Shown: positions 23,382 to 31,060 of the stretch, piece by piece
How the letters are laid out: the number at the start of each line of letters is the position of its first letter
How positions within the stretch are numbered: position 1 is the first letter of the stretch
Virus record (IMG/VR): IMGVR_UViG_3300023440_000001
Coordinates: 62,001-126,000 of that record
From: a virus
Length of the DNA: 64,000 bases
Reading direction: 5' to 3' (one strand)
Notes under the pieces: generated by a model
What the model was told of the DNA's origin: nothing
The model's input: only the letters and a program-made list of their open reading frames with translations
The model's database searches: none
Program-made: the position numbers and the translations under genes

Positions 23382-24708
23382 GCATTGTGTATTCTATGAA
23401 GAGAATCCTTATACGGGACTGGAAACCTGTTCCCGTAACTATCCACCTACTAGTGACTTTCGAACGGACTGCCGGGTCCGCTATTATCCGCGCGGTCCGT
23501 GGAAGTCTGCCTTTCGACCGATTCCGGACTGGCGGATGGACTTCGATTCACTATTTGGAAAGGAGATAATTGATATGAGCGGTGCTTCTTTAGAAGAGAA
23601 GATGGAACGTGCACAGGCCTTTCTCAAACAGTATTCCAAGGCTGTTGAGAAGAAAGGCTCCACAGTAGTTGCTGATTTTGCCAGTAAACTGCCGGAGAAC
23701 TACCGTTCCTTCCCCAGATTGCCCCTGGGTATTCCCAGCCTGGATCGTTTCTTTGGCGGCGGCGTACCCATGGGTGGTGTAATTACCTGTGCAGGTGATA
23801 CCAGTGTGGGTAAGACCACATTCCTGTTGCGCCTGATAGCAGCAGCCCAGAAACAGGGCAAGTTATGTTTGCTGGCTGATGCAGAAGGTACCTTTGATAC
23901 CAACTGGGCACTTAAACAGGGTGTGGATGTAGAAAAGCTGGTAGTCCTGCAGCCCGGATTACCGCCGGAGGAAGAGTTTACACCGACCACTCTGGAAGAC
24001 TACTGGAATGGTATAATCCAGGCAGCCAATTCCAATATCTTTGACTTCTTTGGCCTGGATTCGCTGGATGCCATGATTGCTCGTGGCCGGCTGCAATCCA
24101 AGAAAGGCAAAGCCCGGGATCTGGACGATGCCGACGTGGCCTTAAAGGCCCGAGTATTATCAGATGCCTATCCCCGGGTACTGGGTGCCTGCCGGGCCAA
24201 TGCCATTACCTTCTTTCAAATCGCTCAACTGAGAACCACCGGTATTGGTAGTGCCTTTGTCAAGAACGATATCTCCGGGGGTAACGCCCGGAAGTATTAT
24301 GATATTCTAACACTGCACATTCGTCGTGGCTCTAAAAGTGAGGCACCGGTTGATGGTAATAAACCACTGGGCTTCAAGTTTATCATGGAAGCTCGTAAAT
24401 CCAAGATCGGTGGAATCAGAGAAGGAGATGCTGTGGAGACTATCTTCTTCTTTGATAAGGGTTTCGACCCTGTTTATGAACTAGTGGTAGAAGCCATTGA
24501 GCGCGGTGTTATTGCCAAGAAAGGTAATGCAGCGGCCACTTTTACTACCACTTCCGGTGAAGTCCATAACATTAAAGCCGGTAAAGAGTATAAGATTGCC
24601 GCCTATATTGATGAGAATGGACTGTTTGATGACCTGCGTCTGCAGGTAACCGGTGAAGTGAGTGAAGAAGCGGAAACCGTGGATGAAACAACGGCTGAAG
24701 CTTCCTGA
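23350..24708 (+). CDS. RecA-like recombinase with Cys-rich N-terminal extension
   Basis: A strand-exchange ATPase. From the internal ATG 23575 (GGAAAGGAG upstream) a 377-aa RecA-like protein is read: Walker A GDTSVGKTT (~74-82), Walker B NIFDFFGLDSLDAM, TFFQIAQLRTT and an acidic Glu-rich C-tail typical of RecA. The same frame is open 75 codons further upstream to ATG 23350 and encodes CKHC ... C ... C (CKHCVFYEE, LETCSRNYPP, RTDCRVRYYP), a convincing zinc-type domain with no stop before the RecA part. Either a fusion, or one gene with two starts making long and short forms. Codon use is uniform across the junction. Confidence 0.8.
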   Translation: MKSKLIPERCKHCVFYEENPYTGLETCSRNYPPTSDFRTDCRVRYYPRGPWKSAFRPIPDWRMDFDSLFGKEIIDMSGASLEEKMERAQAFLKQYSKAVEKKGSTVVADFASKLPENYRSFPRLPLGIPSLDRFFGGGVPMGGVITCAGDTSVGKTTFLLRLIAAAQKQGKLCLLADAEGTFDTNWALKQGVDVEKLVVLQPGLPPEEEFTPTTLEDYWNGIIQAANSNIFDFFGLDSLDAMIARGRLQSKKGKARDLDDADVALKARVLSDAYPRVLGACRANAITFFQIAQLRTTGIGSAFVKNDISGGNARKYYDILTLHIRRGSKSEAPVDGNKPLGFKFIMEARKSKIGGIREGDAVETIFFFDKGFDPVYELVVEAIERGVIAKKGNAAATFTTTSGEVHNIKAGKEYKIAAYIDENGLFDDLRLQVTGEVSEEAETVDETTAEAS

Positions 24709-24778
24709 TCATTGTATTAATCCGGGTTCCAGTAGTTATCCGGGACCCGGGTCAAACCCATTGATTGGAGGTATATAG

Positions 24779-25030
24779 ATGGGTGAGCAGCTCATATCTT
24801 CAGGTGGTACATTCCATTATCTTGGCAGCTTTGAGGGTCATGATCTATATATCTGTAGTGATTACGATGTACCCGAAGACATGGTACTATTTGTTAATAG
24901 AGATCGCATGACCGATGAACCTTATGAACCTGGCATGTTTCACGGATGGACTGTCGACGAAGTCGCAGACTATTTAAGTATGCTCGAGTTTGACTTCTCT
25001 CAGCTGTTTAATGATGATGCTCGAGCATGA
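24779..25030 (+). CDS. Hypothetical protein, 83 aa
   Basis: SD GGAGG. Beta-rich start (GGTFHYLGSFEGHDLYICSD), acidic C-terminus. The gap before it holds an imperfect hairpin, CCGGGT (24722-24727) with ACCCGG. No family. Confidence 0.6.
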   Translation: MGEQLISSGGTFHYLGSFEGHDLYICSDYDVPEDMVLFVNRDRMTDEPYEPGMFHGWTVDEVADYLSMLEFDFSQLFNDDARA

Positions 25031-25052
25031 TTCGAATCGAAGGAGTATTAAA

Positions 25053-25379
25053 ATGGATGAGAAAACCAAATGTATCCGTGAACTCAATGATAGGTTTCGG
25101 AAGACCTTTAGAGGTGGTATTATTCGAATCACTACCGGTATTGGAGCTCGTCCCGATGTTGATGAAATCATGGAAGCTGTCCGTAACTTTGACGACTTTA
25201 ATCCGGACAACGATCCCTACGGCGAGCATGACTTTGGTGCCATAACGTTAAAAGATGGTACCCGCATATTCTGGAAGATTGACTACTACGATGTGTCTCT
25301 TAAATACCATTCTCTGAAGCCAGCCGATGAGATAGTGACTACGAGAGTATTGACTGTTATGTTGGCTTCAGAGTATTAA
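25053..25379 (+). CDS. DUF3768 family protein, 108 aa
   Basis: Nearly every diagnostic segment of DUF3768 is visible: IRELNDRFRKTFRGG, ITTGIGA, NFDDFNPDNDPYGEHDFG, FWKIDYYD and TTRVLTVMLASEY. The family is common on proteobacterial plasmids and phages; its function is unknown. Start at ATG 25053 after AAGGAG; longer in-frame openings lack an SD. Length is typical. Confidence 0.88.
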   Translation: MDEKTKCIRELNDRFRKTFRGGIIRITTGIGARPDVDEIMEAVRNFDDFNPDNDPYGEHDFGAITLKDGTRIFWKIDYYDVSLKYHSLKPADEIVTTRVLTVMLASEY

Positions 25380-25400
25380 CTGAATATCAGGAGTGCTAAT

Positions 25401-25856
25401 ATGAAAGCCATTCATATCTATTTTGAAGATGATGCACCTATTGGTGGCTACATTGGCGAGCAGCTGGAAGATGCAATTGCTCGTGTCATTGGTGAACAAT
25501 TCGGTTTATCCGCTCGGGTTGAGAGTGAGATAACCCATGGCATAACCCAATCCAGTACATTCATGCCAAAAGCTTTTAAGATATGGACCAGTAACTTTGT
25601 GGAATGGTTATTCGGAGTAAGGGATGCTTCGTTTAAGTCCGTACAGAACAAGTTGTTGAAGATTGGTGTCAGCTACATATATGATAACTATAAGACTATT
25701 TCTGATCTAATCTGTGAACTGGGTGTTATACCTATTTCTCTAATCTGGAACATGGAGGAATTGGATCTACCAGAGCAGATAATAAATGATGAAGAGATCA
25801 ATCGGGATAACCTGGAAAAGCATATGGAAGAGTGGCCGGTTAAATGGCTGTTATAG
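25401..25856 (+). CDS. Hypothetical protein, 151 aa
   Basis: SD AGGAG. Begins with a beta-strand (MKAIHIYFEDDAPIGGYIG) and continues helical with aromatic residues. No motif. Ends 6 bases before the first long tRNA-like RNA. Confidence 0.6.
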   Translation: MKAIHIYFEDDAPIGGYIGEQLEDAIARVIGEQFGLSARVESEITHGITQSSTFMPKAFKIWTSNFVEWLFGVRDASFKSVQNKLLKIGVSYIYDNYKTISDLICELGVIPISLIWNMEELDLPEQIINDEEINRDNLEKHMEEWPVKWLL

Positions 25857-25862
25857 ATTAAT

Positions 25863-26009
25863 GGCAGGGTGGCGGAACGGTAGACGCAGAGACTGAGAGC
25901 AACTCGGGTGGTCTGTATCATTGCTCTGAAACGGTCGGGATTATCCCCGTAGCCAAAACCGTACGATGGATTGACGCACCGTGCAGGGTTCGAGTCCCTG
26001 CCCCTGCCC
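25863..26009 (+). ncRNA. Long tRNA-like RNA A (tRNA-Leu-like ends, ~95-base insert)
   Basis: Acceptor GGCAGGG (25863-25869) pairs with CCCTGCC (26002-26008). T8-G9, D arm GCG-GAACGGTAGA-CGC, and T arm CAGGG-TTCGAGT-CCCTG are canonical and resemble class II tRNA-Leu. Between D and T arms there are 95 bases instead of the ~40 of a class II tRNA, folding into at least AGAGCAA/TTGCTCT and ATCC-CGTA/TACG-GGAT helices. No 7-base anticodon loop with U33 can be placed. CCA is not encoded in full (C-A). Could be an intron-bearing tRNA or a tRNA-mimicking noncoding RNA. Confidence 0.6.
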
Positions 26010-26024
26010 AGAGTCAATTATCAC

Positions 26025-26151
26025 GGCGGGGTGGCGAAATTGGTAGACGCTGCGACCCAGACGCTGACGAAGAAGGGGCAACTCGAAGCCCTATAAAGGA
26101 TGGGTTATAGGACGCTTCGTCGTGCGGGTTCAAATCCCGCCCCCGCCGCCA
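26025..26151 (+). ncRNA. Long tRNA-like RNA B (tRNA ends with CCA, Y-RNA-like helix)
   Basis: Acceptor GGCGGGG (26025-26031)/CCCCGCC (26141-26147), discriminator G, encoded CCA (26149-26151). D arm GCG-AAATTGGTAGA-CGC, T arm GCGGG-TTCAAAT-CCCGC. In place of the anticodon arm are 73 bases in which GACGAAG (26066-26072) pairs with CTTCGTC (26115-26121) and encloses hairpins GGGC/GCCC and CCTATAA/TTATAGG. That outer helix resembles the Ro-binding signature of bacterial Y RNAs. It shares GCAACTCG with RNA A. Alternative: class II tRNA with variable arm GACG-CTT-CGTC and an unusual intron. Confidence 0.62.
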
Positions 26152-26169
26152 TTTATTAAGGAGAGGATT

Positions 26170-26487
26170 ATGCACTGCGTAGAATGTAACTCCAATAAGT
26201 TACAACGGGAGATGTTTGAAAAGACCGGTACCTGTCCATTATGTAACGGTCACCGCCACATCAGTTTCCATCGCTACGTCCAGTGGAAACTGGGTTTTGT
26301 ACTATGGCTTAATGATGATGGAAATCATGCACCGGTGGAAACTATGAAGCAACGCTGCGAAGACATGATTCTCAGGTGTTATAGAGAGTATCACAAAAAC
26401 CGACTCCCGATTATCAAACCCTATCCACTTGATCACGGGAGTCCGGTAGACGTAGTAGCATATTACATTGATCAGTTTAAGGAATAG
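26170..26487 (+). CDS. Zinc-ribbon protein, 105 aa
   Basis: ATG 26170 behind AAGGAGAGG, 18 bases after tRNA-like RNA B. N-terminal zinc ribbon CVEC ... CPLCNGHRH, then a helical domain. Ends 4 bases before the nucleotidyltransferase start. May be an RNA-binding partner for that enzyme or for the tRNA-like RNAs (inference from position only). Confidence 0.62.
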   Translation: MHCVECNSNKLQREMFEKTGTCPLCNGHRHISFHRYVQWKLGFVLWLNDDGNHAPVETMKQRCEDMILRCYREYHKNRLPIIKPYPLDHGSPVDVVAYYIDQFKE

Positions 26488-26491
26488 AGCA

Positions 26492-27679
26492 ATGAATATA
26501 AGCAACTATGTTGACTGTATGATACTCCGTGTTATTGCTGGCTCCCATGCGTACGATATGGCCACGGAACATTCCGATCTGGATGTAAAGGGTATCTTGA
26601 TACCGCCGTATGAATATCTGCTGGGTATCTACACGTTTGAACAGACCGAAGGTGATATGAAAGACGACCCCCTGGAGCAGATCGGTCTGGATCCAACACT
26701 ACTTCGTAACGGTGGTGAGTTTACTTACTATTCTCTTCAGAAGTACTTTAAGCTGGCTCGGGATTGTAATCCTTCGATTCTGGAACTCCTGTTTTCAGAT
26801 CCAAAGCATTATATATGGGATGGAATTACACCTGAGAACAGGCGGTTGGGTGAGCTGCTGATTCGTAATCGTCGTCTGTTTCTATCTCAGAAGGTACGCT
26901 TTACTTATACCGGCTATGCACACGCCCAGCTGAAACGCATTAAAGGTCACAATAAATGGTTGACCAATCCACAGCCCGAAGAGAAGCCCCGACCGGTAAA
27001 CTTCATGAAGTTCTATCCCCTCAATATACATGAACAGCCAGCACTGTTTTATACCGCTCACATTGCCCTGGAAGATGATCCGGATTTTGAGAAGTGGATA
27101 TTGAAGTATGGTTTACAATCAATGGGTGCTAAACCAATTCCCGGCACCGACAACAAAGCCTTCTTTCTGTACCAGAAGGGCAGGGGAATAGTCGATTCCT
27201 CAGGCGCTCTGTTATCTGACTATTCCTATAACTACGATCCGGATAGCCCTGTCATTGGTATCCTGGTCTTCCAGCGAGACGAGTATCGCTCTCAGCTGAA
27301 GAAGTGGAAGGAATACTGGGATTGGGTACGTAATCGTAACCCGGCCAGAAGTGAGCTTGAGAAGAAGTATGGCTACGATACTAAGCACGCTGCCCATCTT
27401 ATCCGGCTATTGCGCACCGGTTACGAGCTAATGAGTACCGGCGAACTCCATGTTCTACGCCCGGATGCCGAAGAGCTTCTGGCTATCCGCAACGGTGCCT
27501 GGAGTTACAAGCAGCTGATTGATCATGCCGAAGAGACGGAGCAGAAGATCATCGAATTATATGACAGCCCATACTGTCCGCTTCCGATGAAGCCGGACAT
27601 CAAGAAGATTAACCAGCTCTATTTGGAGATGATAGAGCCGATAATCAGCAGGAGATTGAGCAATGAAGGTTCTTATTAG
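26492..27679 (+). CDS. Predicted nucleotidyltransferase (YcgL/COG3541-like), 395 aa
   Basis: Pol-beta-type nucleotidyltransferase signature near the N-terminus: VIAGSHAYDMATEHSDLDVKG gives G-S ... D-x-D, the metal-binding aspartates. Matches the large 'predicted nucleotidyltransferase' family found in many phages (COG3541-like), whose natural acceptor is unknown. The remaining ~330 residues contain KRIKGHNKWLTNP and HAAHLIRLLRTGYELMSTGEL, also typical of the family. SD AAGGA. Next to two tRNA-like RNAs, so an RNA acceptor is conceivable. Confidence 0.78.
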   Translation: MNISNYVDCMILRVIAGSHAYDMATEHSDLDVKGILIPPYEYLLGIYTFEQTEGDMKDDPLEQIGLDPTLLRNGGEFTYYSLQKYFKLARDCNPSILELLFSDPKHYIWDGITPENRRLGELLIRNRRLFLSQKVRFTYTGYAHAQLKRIKGHNKWLTNPQPEEKPRPVNFMKFYPLNIHEQPALFYTAHIALEDDPDFEKWILKYGLQSMGAKPIPGTDNKAFFLYQKGRGIVDSSGALLSDYSYNYDPDSPVIGILVFQRDEYRSQLKKWKEYWDWVRNRNPARSELEKKYGYDTKHAAHLIRLLRTGYELMSTGELHVLRPDAEELLAIRNGAWSYKQLIDHAEETEQKIIELYDSPYCPLPMKPDIKKINQLYLEMIEPIISRRLSNEGSY

Positions 27680-27723
27680 AGTTAAGGCCATTTAACTGGT
27701 GATTGAATATAAGGAGTATAACT

Positions 27724-28101
27724 ATGATTGTGTTCTACTGGGGAGATATCGCTGGCTTTCTGGAAGAGGAAGCCGATCGTATCAAAGATGCCCTGGAAGA
27801 GGCTGGTATTCAGTATAGCCGGTTCGAAATCAAAGAGCAGCCACAATGTTTAGGTGAGCGATTCGATGTGTTATTCTTTGACTGGGGTGGTATGTCAGTC
27901 GGTAATAATATGCTTGATCACTATTGTCGGCGTATACTGCAACATGCCAAAGACCATCCCGGTAGAGTCTATGTCATGGTATCGGCTATGACCAGTTATG
28001 CTATGCGAGATGCACTAGAAACGTTTGGATCAGATCGCCCGGCGAATCTGTTTCTGGAAATAGATGAAGCATTAAGCTTTCTTAAACAGTTAAACCAATA
28101 A
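27724..28101 (+). CDS. Hypothetical alpha/beta protein, 125 aa
   Basis: SD AAGGAG. Layout of a small Rossmann/response-regulator-like fold: MIVFYWGDI strand, helix, RFDVLFFDWGGMSVG strand-loop, GRVYVMVSAMTSYAM strand, then LFLEIDEALSFL. Resembles a receiver domain but the phospho-acceptor pattern is not certain. Unknown function. Confidence 0.55.
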   Translation: MIVFYWGDIAGFLEEEADRIKDALEEAGIQYSRFEIKEQPQCLGERFDVLFFDWGGMSVGNNMLDHYCRRILQHAKDHPGRVYVMVSAMTSYAMRDALETFGSDRPANLFLEIDEALSFLKQLNQ

Positions 28102-28129
28102 GCTTAATTCAAATCATAAGGAGTAATCT

Positions 28130-28585
28130 ATGAGACCAGCTCCCTATACGTTTTACAAAGGTAAGGCCGCCATGCGGTTGAGTATCATTCCCCCGAAAGA
28201 GGTCCAGAAAGGACAGTATTCTAATACCGATCCGGGAATGATCCTAATGGAAATCGCTCCGGCAAAGGGTAAACAGTCCTATGATTGGGACAATAAGATC
28301 GTGTTCTCCCTGAGCCCGGCGGAAGTTGCCACAATTGAAGTGAACCGGCTGATGAAGAAAGAGACCAGCCTGTTTCATGATCCGAATATGAAGTCGGACA
28401 AACAGGGCCAGGTTACCAAAAGCTTAAAGATCAGCCAGACCGACAGCGGTGGCTACATGTTCACCCTGTTTGAAACCAACAACGGCAACAAACACCATGT
28501 CTCCATCATTCTTTCAGCTGCCGAATACTATTTGTTTCGCATGCTGGTAGAGAATGGTGTGTTAAAGACATTAGCCTGGGTATGA
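28130..28585 (+). CDS. Whirly-like single-stranded DNA-binding protein, 151 aa
   Basis: Strong, ordered match to the Whirly fold known best from plant ssDNA-binding proteins: YTFYKGKAAMRL at the start (YKGKAAL in plants), GMILMEIAPA, then YDW, then FSLSPAEV, then LFHDPNMKSDKQGQVTKSL (FFHDP...GxVxKxL in plants), and a final AEYYLFRMLV helix. Whirlies form tetramers that protect ssDNA and limit illegitimate recombination. In a phage it may act beside SSB in recombination-dependent replication. Length equals one Whirly domain. SD AAGGAG; followed by two tiny membrane-protein genes. Confidence 0.8.
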   Translation: MRPAPYTFYKGKAAMRLSIIPPKEVQKGQYSNTDPGMILMEIAPAKGKQSYDWDNKIVFSLSPAEVATIEVNRLMKKETSLFHDPNMKSDKQGQVTKSLKISQTDSGGYMFTLFETNNGNKHHVSIILSAAEYYLFRMLVENGVLKTLAWV

Positions 28586-28588
28586 GCC

Positions 28589-28732
28589 ATGGAAAAGGAT
28601 CCTGGAACACTGCTCGGTGTTGCATTATTCACCGTCTTAATCATCATGCTTCTAGCCGCCGGTCAGTTTGTACTTGCTTTGTTCCTGTTTATTGTTATGA
28701 TTAGTATTCTAATGGAGAAGCCCAATCTATGA
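28589..28732 (+). CDS. Small membrane protein, 47 aa
   Basis: ATG 28589 directly after the Whirly-like gene. Two hydrophobic stretches (LLGVALFTVLIIMLLAAGQ and FVLALFLFIVMISIL) form a helical hairpin with short polar ends. Stop overlaps the next ATG (ATGA). Confidence 0.55.
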   Translation: MEKDPGTLLGVALFTVLIIMLLAAGQFVLALFLFIVMISILMEKPNL

Positions 28733-28866
28733 AAGTACTGATTACATTGTTCGGAGTCTTACTGATTGTCTTTGCTCTGTTGTCCGGAGCATGGTTTATT
28801 GCACTGTTGTTGGTATTAGTGCTGTACGTAAACATTCGTAAGAATGAATACTTCACAAGTTCATAG
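28729..28866 (+). CDS. Small membrane protein, 45 aa
   Basis: ATGA-coupled to the previous gene and of the same design: two hydrophobic helices (VLITLFGVLLIVFALL; WFIALLLVLVLYV) with a basic tail. The pair may be duplicated genes. A clear terminator follows. Confidence 0.55.
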   Translation: MKVLITLFGVLLIVFALLSGAWFIALLLVLVLYVNIRKNEYFTSS

Positions 28867-28897
28867 CAGTTGAGACGACCATCGAGTCGCTACTGCC

Positions 28898-28938
28898 AAA
28901 GGCGGAGGTCCTGTTGTGGGTCTCCGCCTTTCTTGCTT
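28898..28938 (+). terminator. Rho-independent terminator
   Basis: AAAGGCGGAG (28898-28907) pairs with CTCCGCCTTT (28922-28931), 10 bp, followed by CTTGCTTT. Ends the block that contains the Whirly-like gene and isolates the two genes that follow (28978-31023). Confidence 0.75.
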
Positions 28939-28977
28939 TAAGAGCCTTATTCAGCCTATATGTCATGAGGTATCTGA

Positions 28978-30165
28978 ATGGACTTCAGTAGTGTATTCAA
29001 AAGAGATTACCGATCCTTTGCTCTGGGCATGTTCTCTGATATTATACAGGAAGAACTGCAACAGAATGGTAAAGTAAACGTTCTGGATCTCCCATCCAGC
29101 AATCTTATCCGGGAGTTGCGTTACTGGACAGATGTTGTCGGGCTAACCATTAATCACTATGTAGCTTTCGAGATAAATGACGAGATTGAAAAGGAGATTA
29201 TCAAGCAGAAGCATGTTGCTCGCCAGTATATAAATAGTGATCAGGTAGCCCAAATACTGGTGAACCCTTATGACTCTCAGGTGCCCGGTAAGGACCGTCT
29301 TCCTAAAGGTGTGCGCTTGCCAATGAAGGACATCATGGATCTTCGCGAGCGCCGAAGTCGGAAGCGCTTTACCATTCTCAACTTTGATTTGTGTGGCGCC
29401 CTGGGCGTCGGTGAAATGGGTATTATTGCTGATATATGTAGTATCCATGCTACCGATAAGTTTGTACTTCTGATTACTTCATCATTGCGTACCCGAGGCG
29501 GACTGGAAGTCATTGATCGTCTGTTTACTAATATGAAGGATGTTTTGTTACCCGCAGCTGGTATCGAAGTGATCCGGACTTATGGCCCAAAGACATACCA
29601 GGGCGGTACCGACGGTAATAACGGTACCCCGATGGTATTCTATGCATTGGCCTGTGAGAAGGCCATTAAGAATTGTCGAAGCCTGGATGTTCCTGATAAT
29701 AAACCAGACGTGAGGATTACTCTATCAGACGATAATGATCGTGAATCTACCGTTGAAGATCGAAGTAATGCTAAAACGGATTTAGCAGATATTATATCAA
29801 AGCTCCCATCATTGGAGTCGGTACCACCAATTCCAGATGAACTCCAGAACTTCATTCCCAGGAGGTATAATCTTATCTGGACTCTGAATTGGTTGAAGGA
29901 TAATCCATACTATACTGGTCAGCATTTAATGAAGTTGTTGAAGACAGATGATGTTAAGTATGTTAGCTCTCTAATTCGTCGGCTTCGCCGTCAGGGATTG
30001 ATTTCAGACTCTTCTCGTGCACTGTCTAAGGAGCTATTTGATTTGAATGGTAATAAAGCGAAAGCAGGTAAGGGTGGCTTTCGTATATCCTATGCCGAGT
30101 TAACCAGTAAGGGTCACTTACTTTTAGAGCAGTTTAAAAGTGCTTTGGATTACTTTACAGAATAA
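28978..30165 (+). CDS. Rossmann-like domain plus winged-helix protein, 395 aa
   Basis: Residues ~35-220 look like a Rossmann/SAM-methyltransferase-like core: NVLDLPSS, HYVAFEIND (acidic strand end), FTILNFDLCGALG, DKFVLLITSSLRTRGG. The usual glycine-rich loop is poor, so activity is uncertain. Residues ~290-390 fit a winged helix (YTGQHLMKLLKTDDVKYVSS, LIRRLRRQGLISDSSR, then wing). Poor SD (GAGGT). Paired with the ParB-like gene downstream between a terminator and promoter-like copy 4; may be a DNA-binding modification or regulatory pair. Confidence 0.5.
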   Translation: MDFSSVFKRDYRSFALGMFSDIIQEELQQNGKVNVLDLPSSNLIRELRYWTDVVGLTINHYVAFEINDEIEKEIIKQKHVARQYINSDQVAQILVNPYDSQVPGKDRLPKGVRLPMKDIMDLRERRSRKRFTILNFDLCGALGVGEMGIIADICSIHATDKFVLLITSSLRTRGGLEVIDRLFTNMKDVLLPAAGIEVIRTYGPKTYQGGTDGNNGTPMVFYALACEKAIKNCRSLDVPDNKPDVRITLSDDNDRESTVEDRSNAKTDLADIISKLPSLESVPPIPDELQNFIPRRYNLIWTLNWLKDNPYYTGQHLMKLLKTDDVKYVSSLIRRLRRQGLISDSSRALSKELFDLNGNKAKAGKGGFRISYAELTSKGHLLLEQFKSALDYFTE

Positions 30166-30180
30166 CATCAGGAGGTGTTT

Positions 30181-31023
30181 ATGAGTCATCCGCTTTTTGT
30201 GAAAGGTTACTTCAAATCTATTCCTCTTAATATGTTGGATAACTCTGATAACCGTGATATCAATGATAACAATATCAAGAAGTTGCTTCAAGACTTGCTT
30301 AATGGTGGTAAGTTAATTGAGCGACCGATTGTCCGATTTAATCCCAAGATAGGTAAGTATAAAATCGAAGATGGTGGTCATCGTGTTGCACTGGTAGAAT
30401 GGTTTAACGTCCTGCGTCCAGAACATGCTGTTAGCGATATTGAGTGCTTTGTTATCACTGATGATGAAGTACCAACTGAATATGTTCAGGAAAAGACTTA
30501 CTCCCGGAAGAATCCTACTCTGGAAGAAGTCTTGTGCCGCCCTGCGGTTCATAATCTGGATATATTGCTAGATATTCATAAGTTCTTAATTGCCAAAGGC
30601 TTTTACAATCTCTTATCGAATCGTAGCTCAACTATTATCAAGCACTTTGGTCGGTTAACAACTAAGCTTATTCTGTATTCTAATGGGCAGTTAACGAATA
30701 AGCTTGGTGAGATCAAGGAGCTGGTTAGTAAATACAATGAAGATGCTTTATGGAGCTCTGCACAACAATTACTTGCAGTATTCAACTCCATTAAAGATGC
30801 TCCCGTCTTTCATAATAGTCGTGTTAATCGTATTCACTATCAGATCATAGCTTATGCTATGTCTATTGCTCCGATGGATTTCATTACCAAAGTGTATTAT
30901 AGTTTAGATTATCTGGCCGATCATGGTCATGGTCTCAGTCGTTTAGCTCCTGCCTGGCAAGAGCAGGTAGAAGTTGCTTCAAGATATAATAGAGAGGTAG
31001 CTCTCTTTGTTGAGGCAGTGTAG
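30181..31023 (+). CDS. ParB-like nuclease-domain protein, 280 aa
   Basis: ATG 30181 after AGGAGG; an upstream in-frame GTG overlaps the SD. Residues 1-100 match the ParB/sulfiredoxin N-terminal domain: FKSIPLNMLDNSDNR, ERPIVRFN and the signature IEDGGHRVALVEW (~63). These domains bind CTP or cut DNA. No ParB helix-turn-helix is evident; the C-terminal ~170 residues are helical. The stop lies inside promoter-like copy 4. Coupled to the Rossmann/wHTH gene. Confidence 0.68.
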   Translation: MSHPLFVKGYFKSIPLNMLDNSDNRDINDNNIKKLLQDLLNGGKLIERPIVRFNPKIGKYKIEDGGHRVALVEWFNVLRPEHAVSDIECFVITDDEVPTEYVQEKTYSRKNPTLEEVLCRPAVHNLDILLDIHKFLIAKGFYNLLSNRSSTIIKHFGRLTTKLILYSNGQLTNKLGEIKELVSKYNEDALWSSAQQLLAVFNSIKDAPVFHNSRVNRIHYQIIAYAMSIAPMDFITKVYYSLDYLADHGHGLSRLAPAWQEQVEVASRYNREVALFVEAV

Positions 31024-31060
31024 ACTCCCAGTCTACACTGCCACTTTCTATTCACTCCCT
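31016..31060 (+). promoter_or_regulatory. Bipartite GTCTAC-N13-ATTCAC element, copy 4
   Basis: Palindrome CAGTGTAGACT-CCC-AGTCTACACTG (31016-31040), 11 bp per arm. GTCTAC ends at 31036, and ATTCACTCCC starts at 31050 after 13 bases. Precedes the block FmdB-like gene to UDG-polymerase. Confidence 0.7.

Noticed and set aside
27663-27695. 10-codon ORF overlapping the end of the nucleotidyltransferase gene
   Set aside because: Too short, no independent SD, no paralogue.
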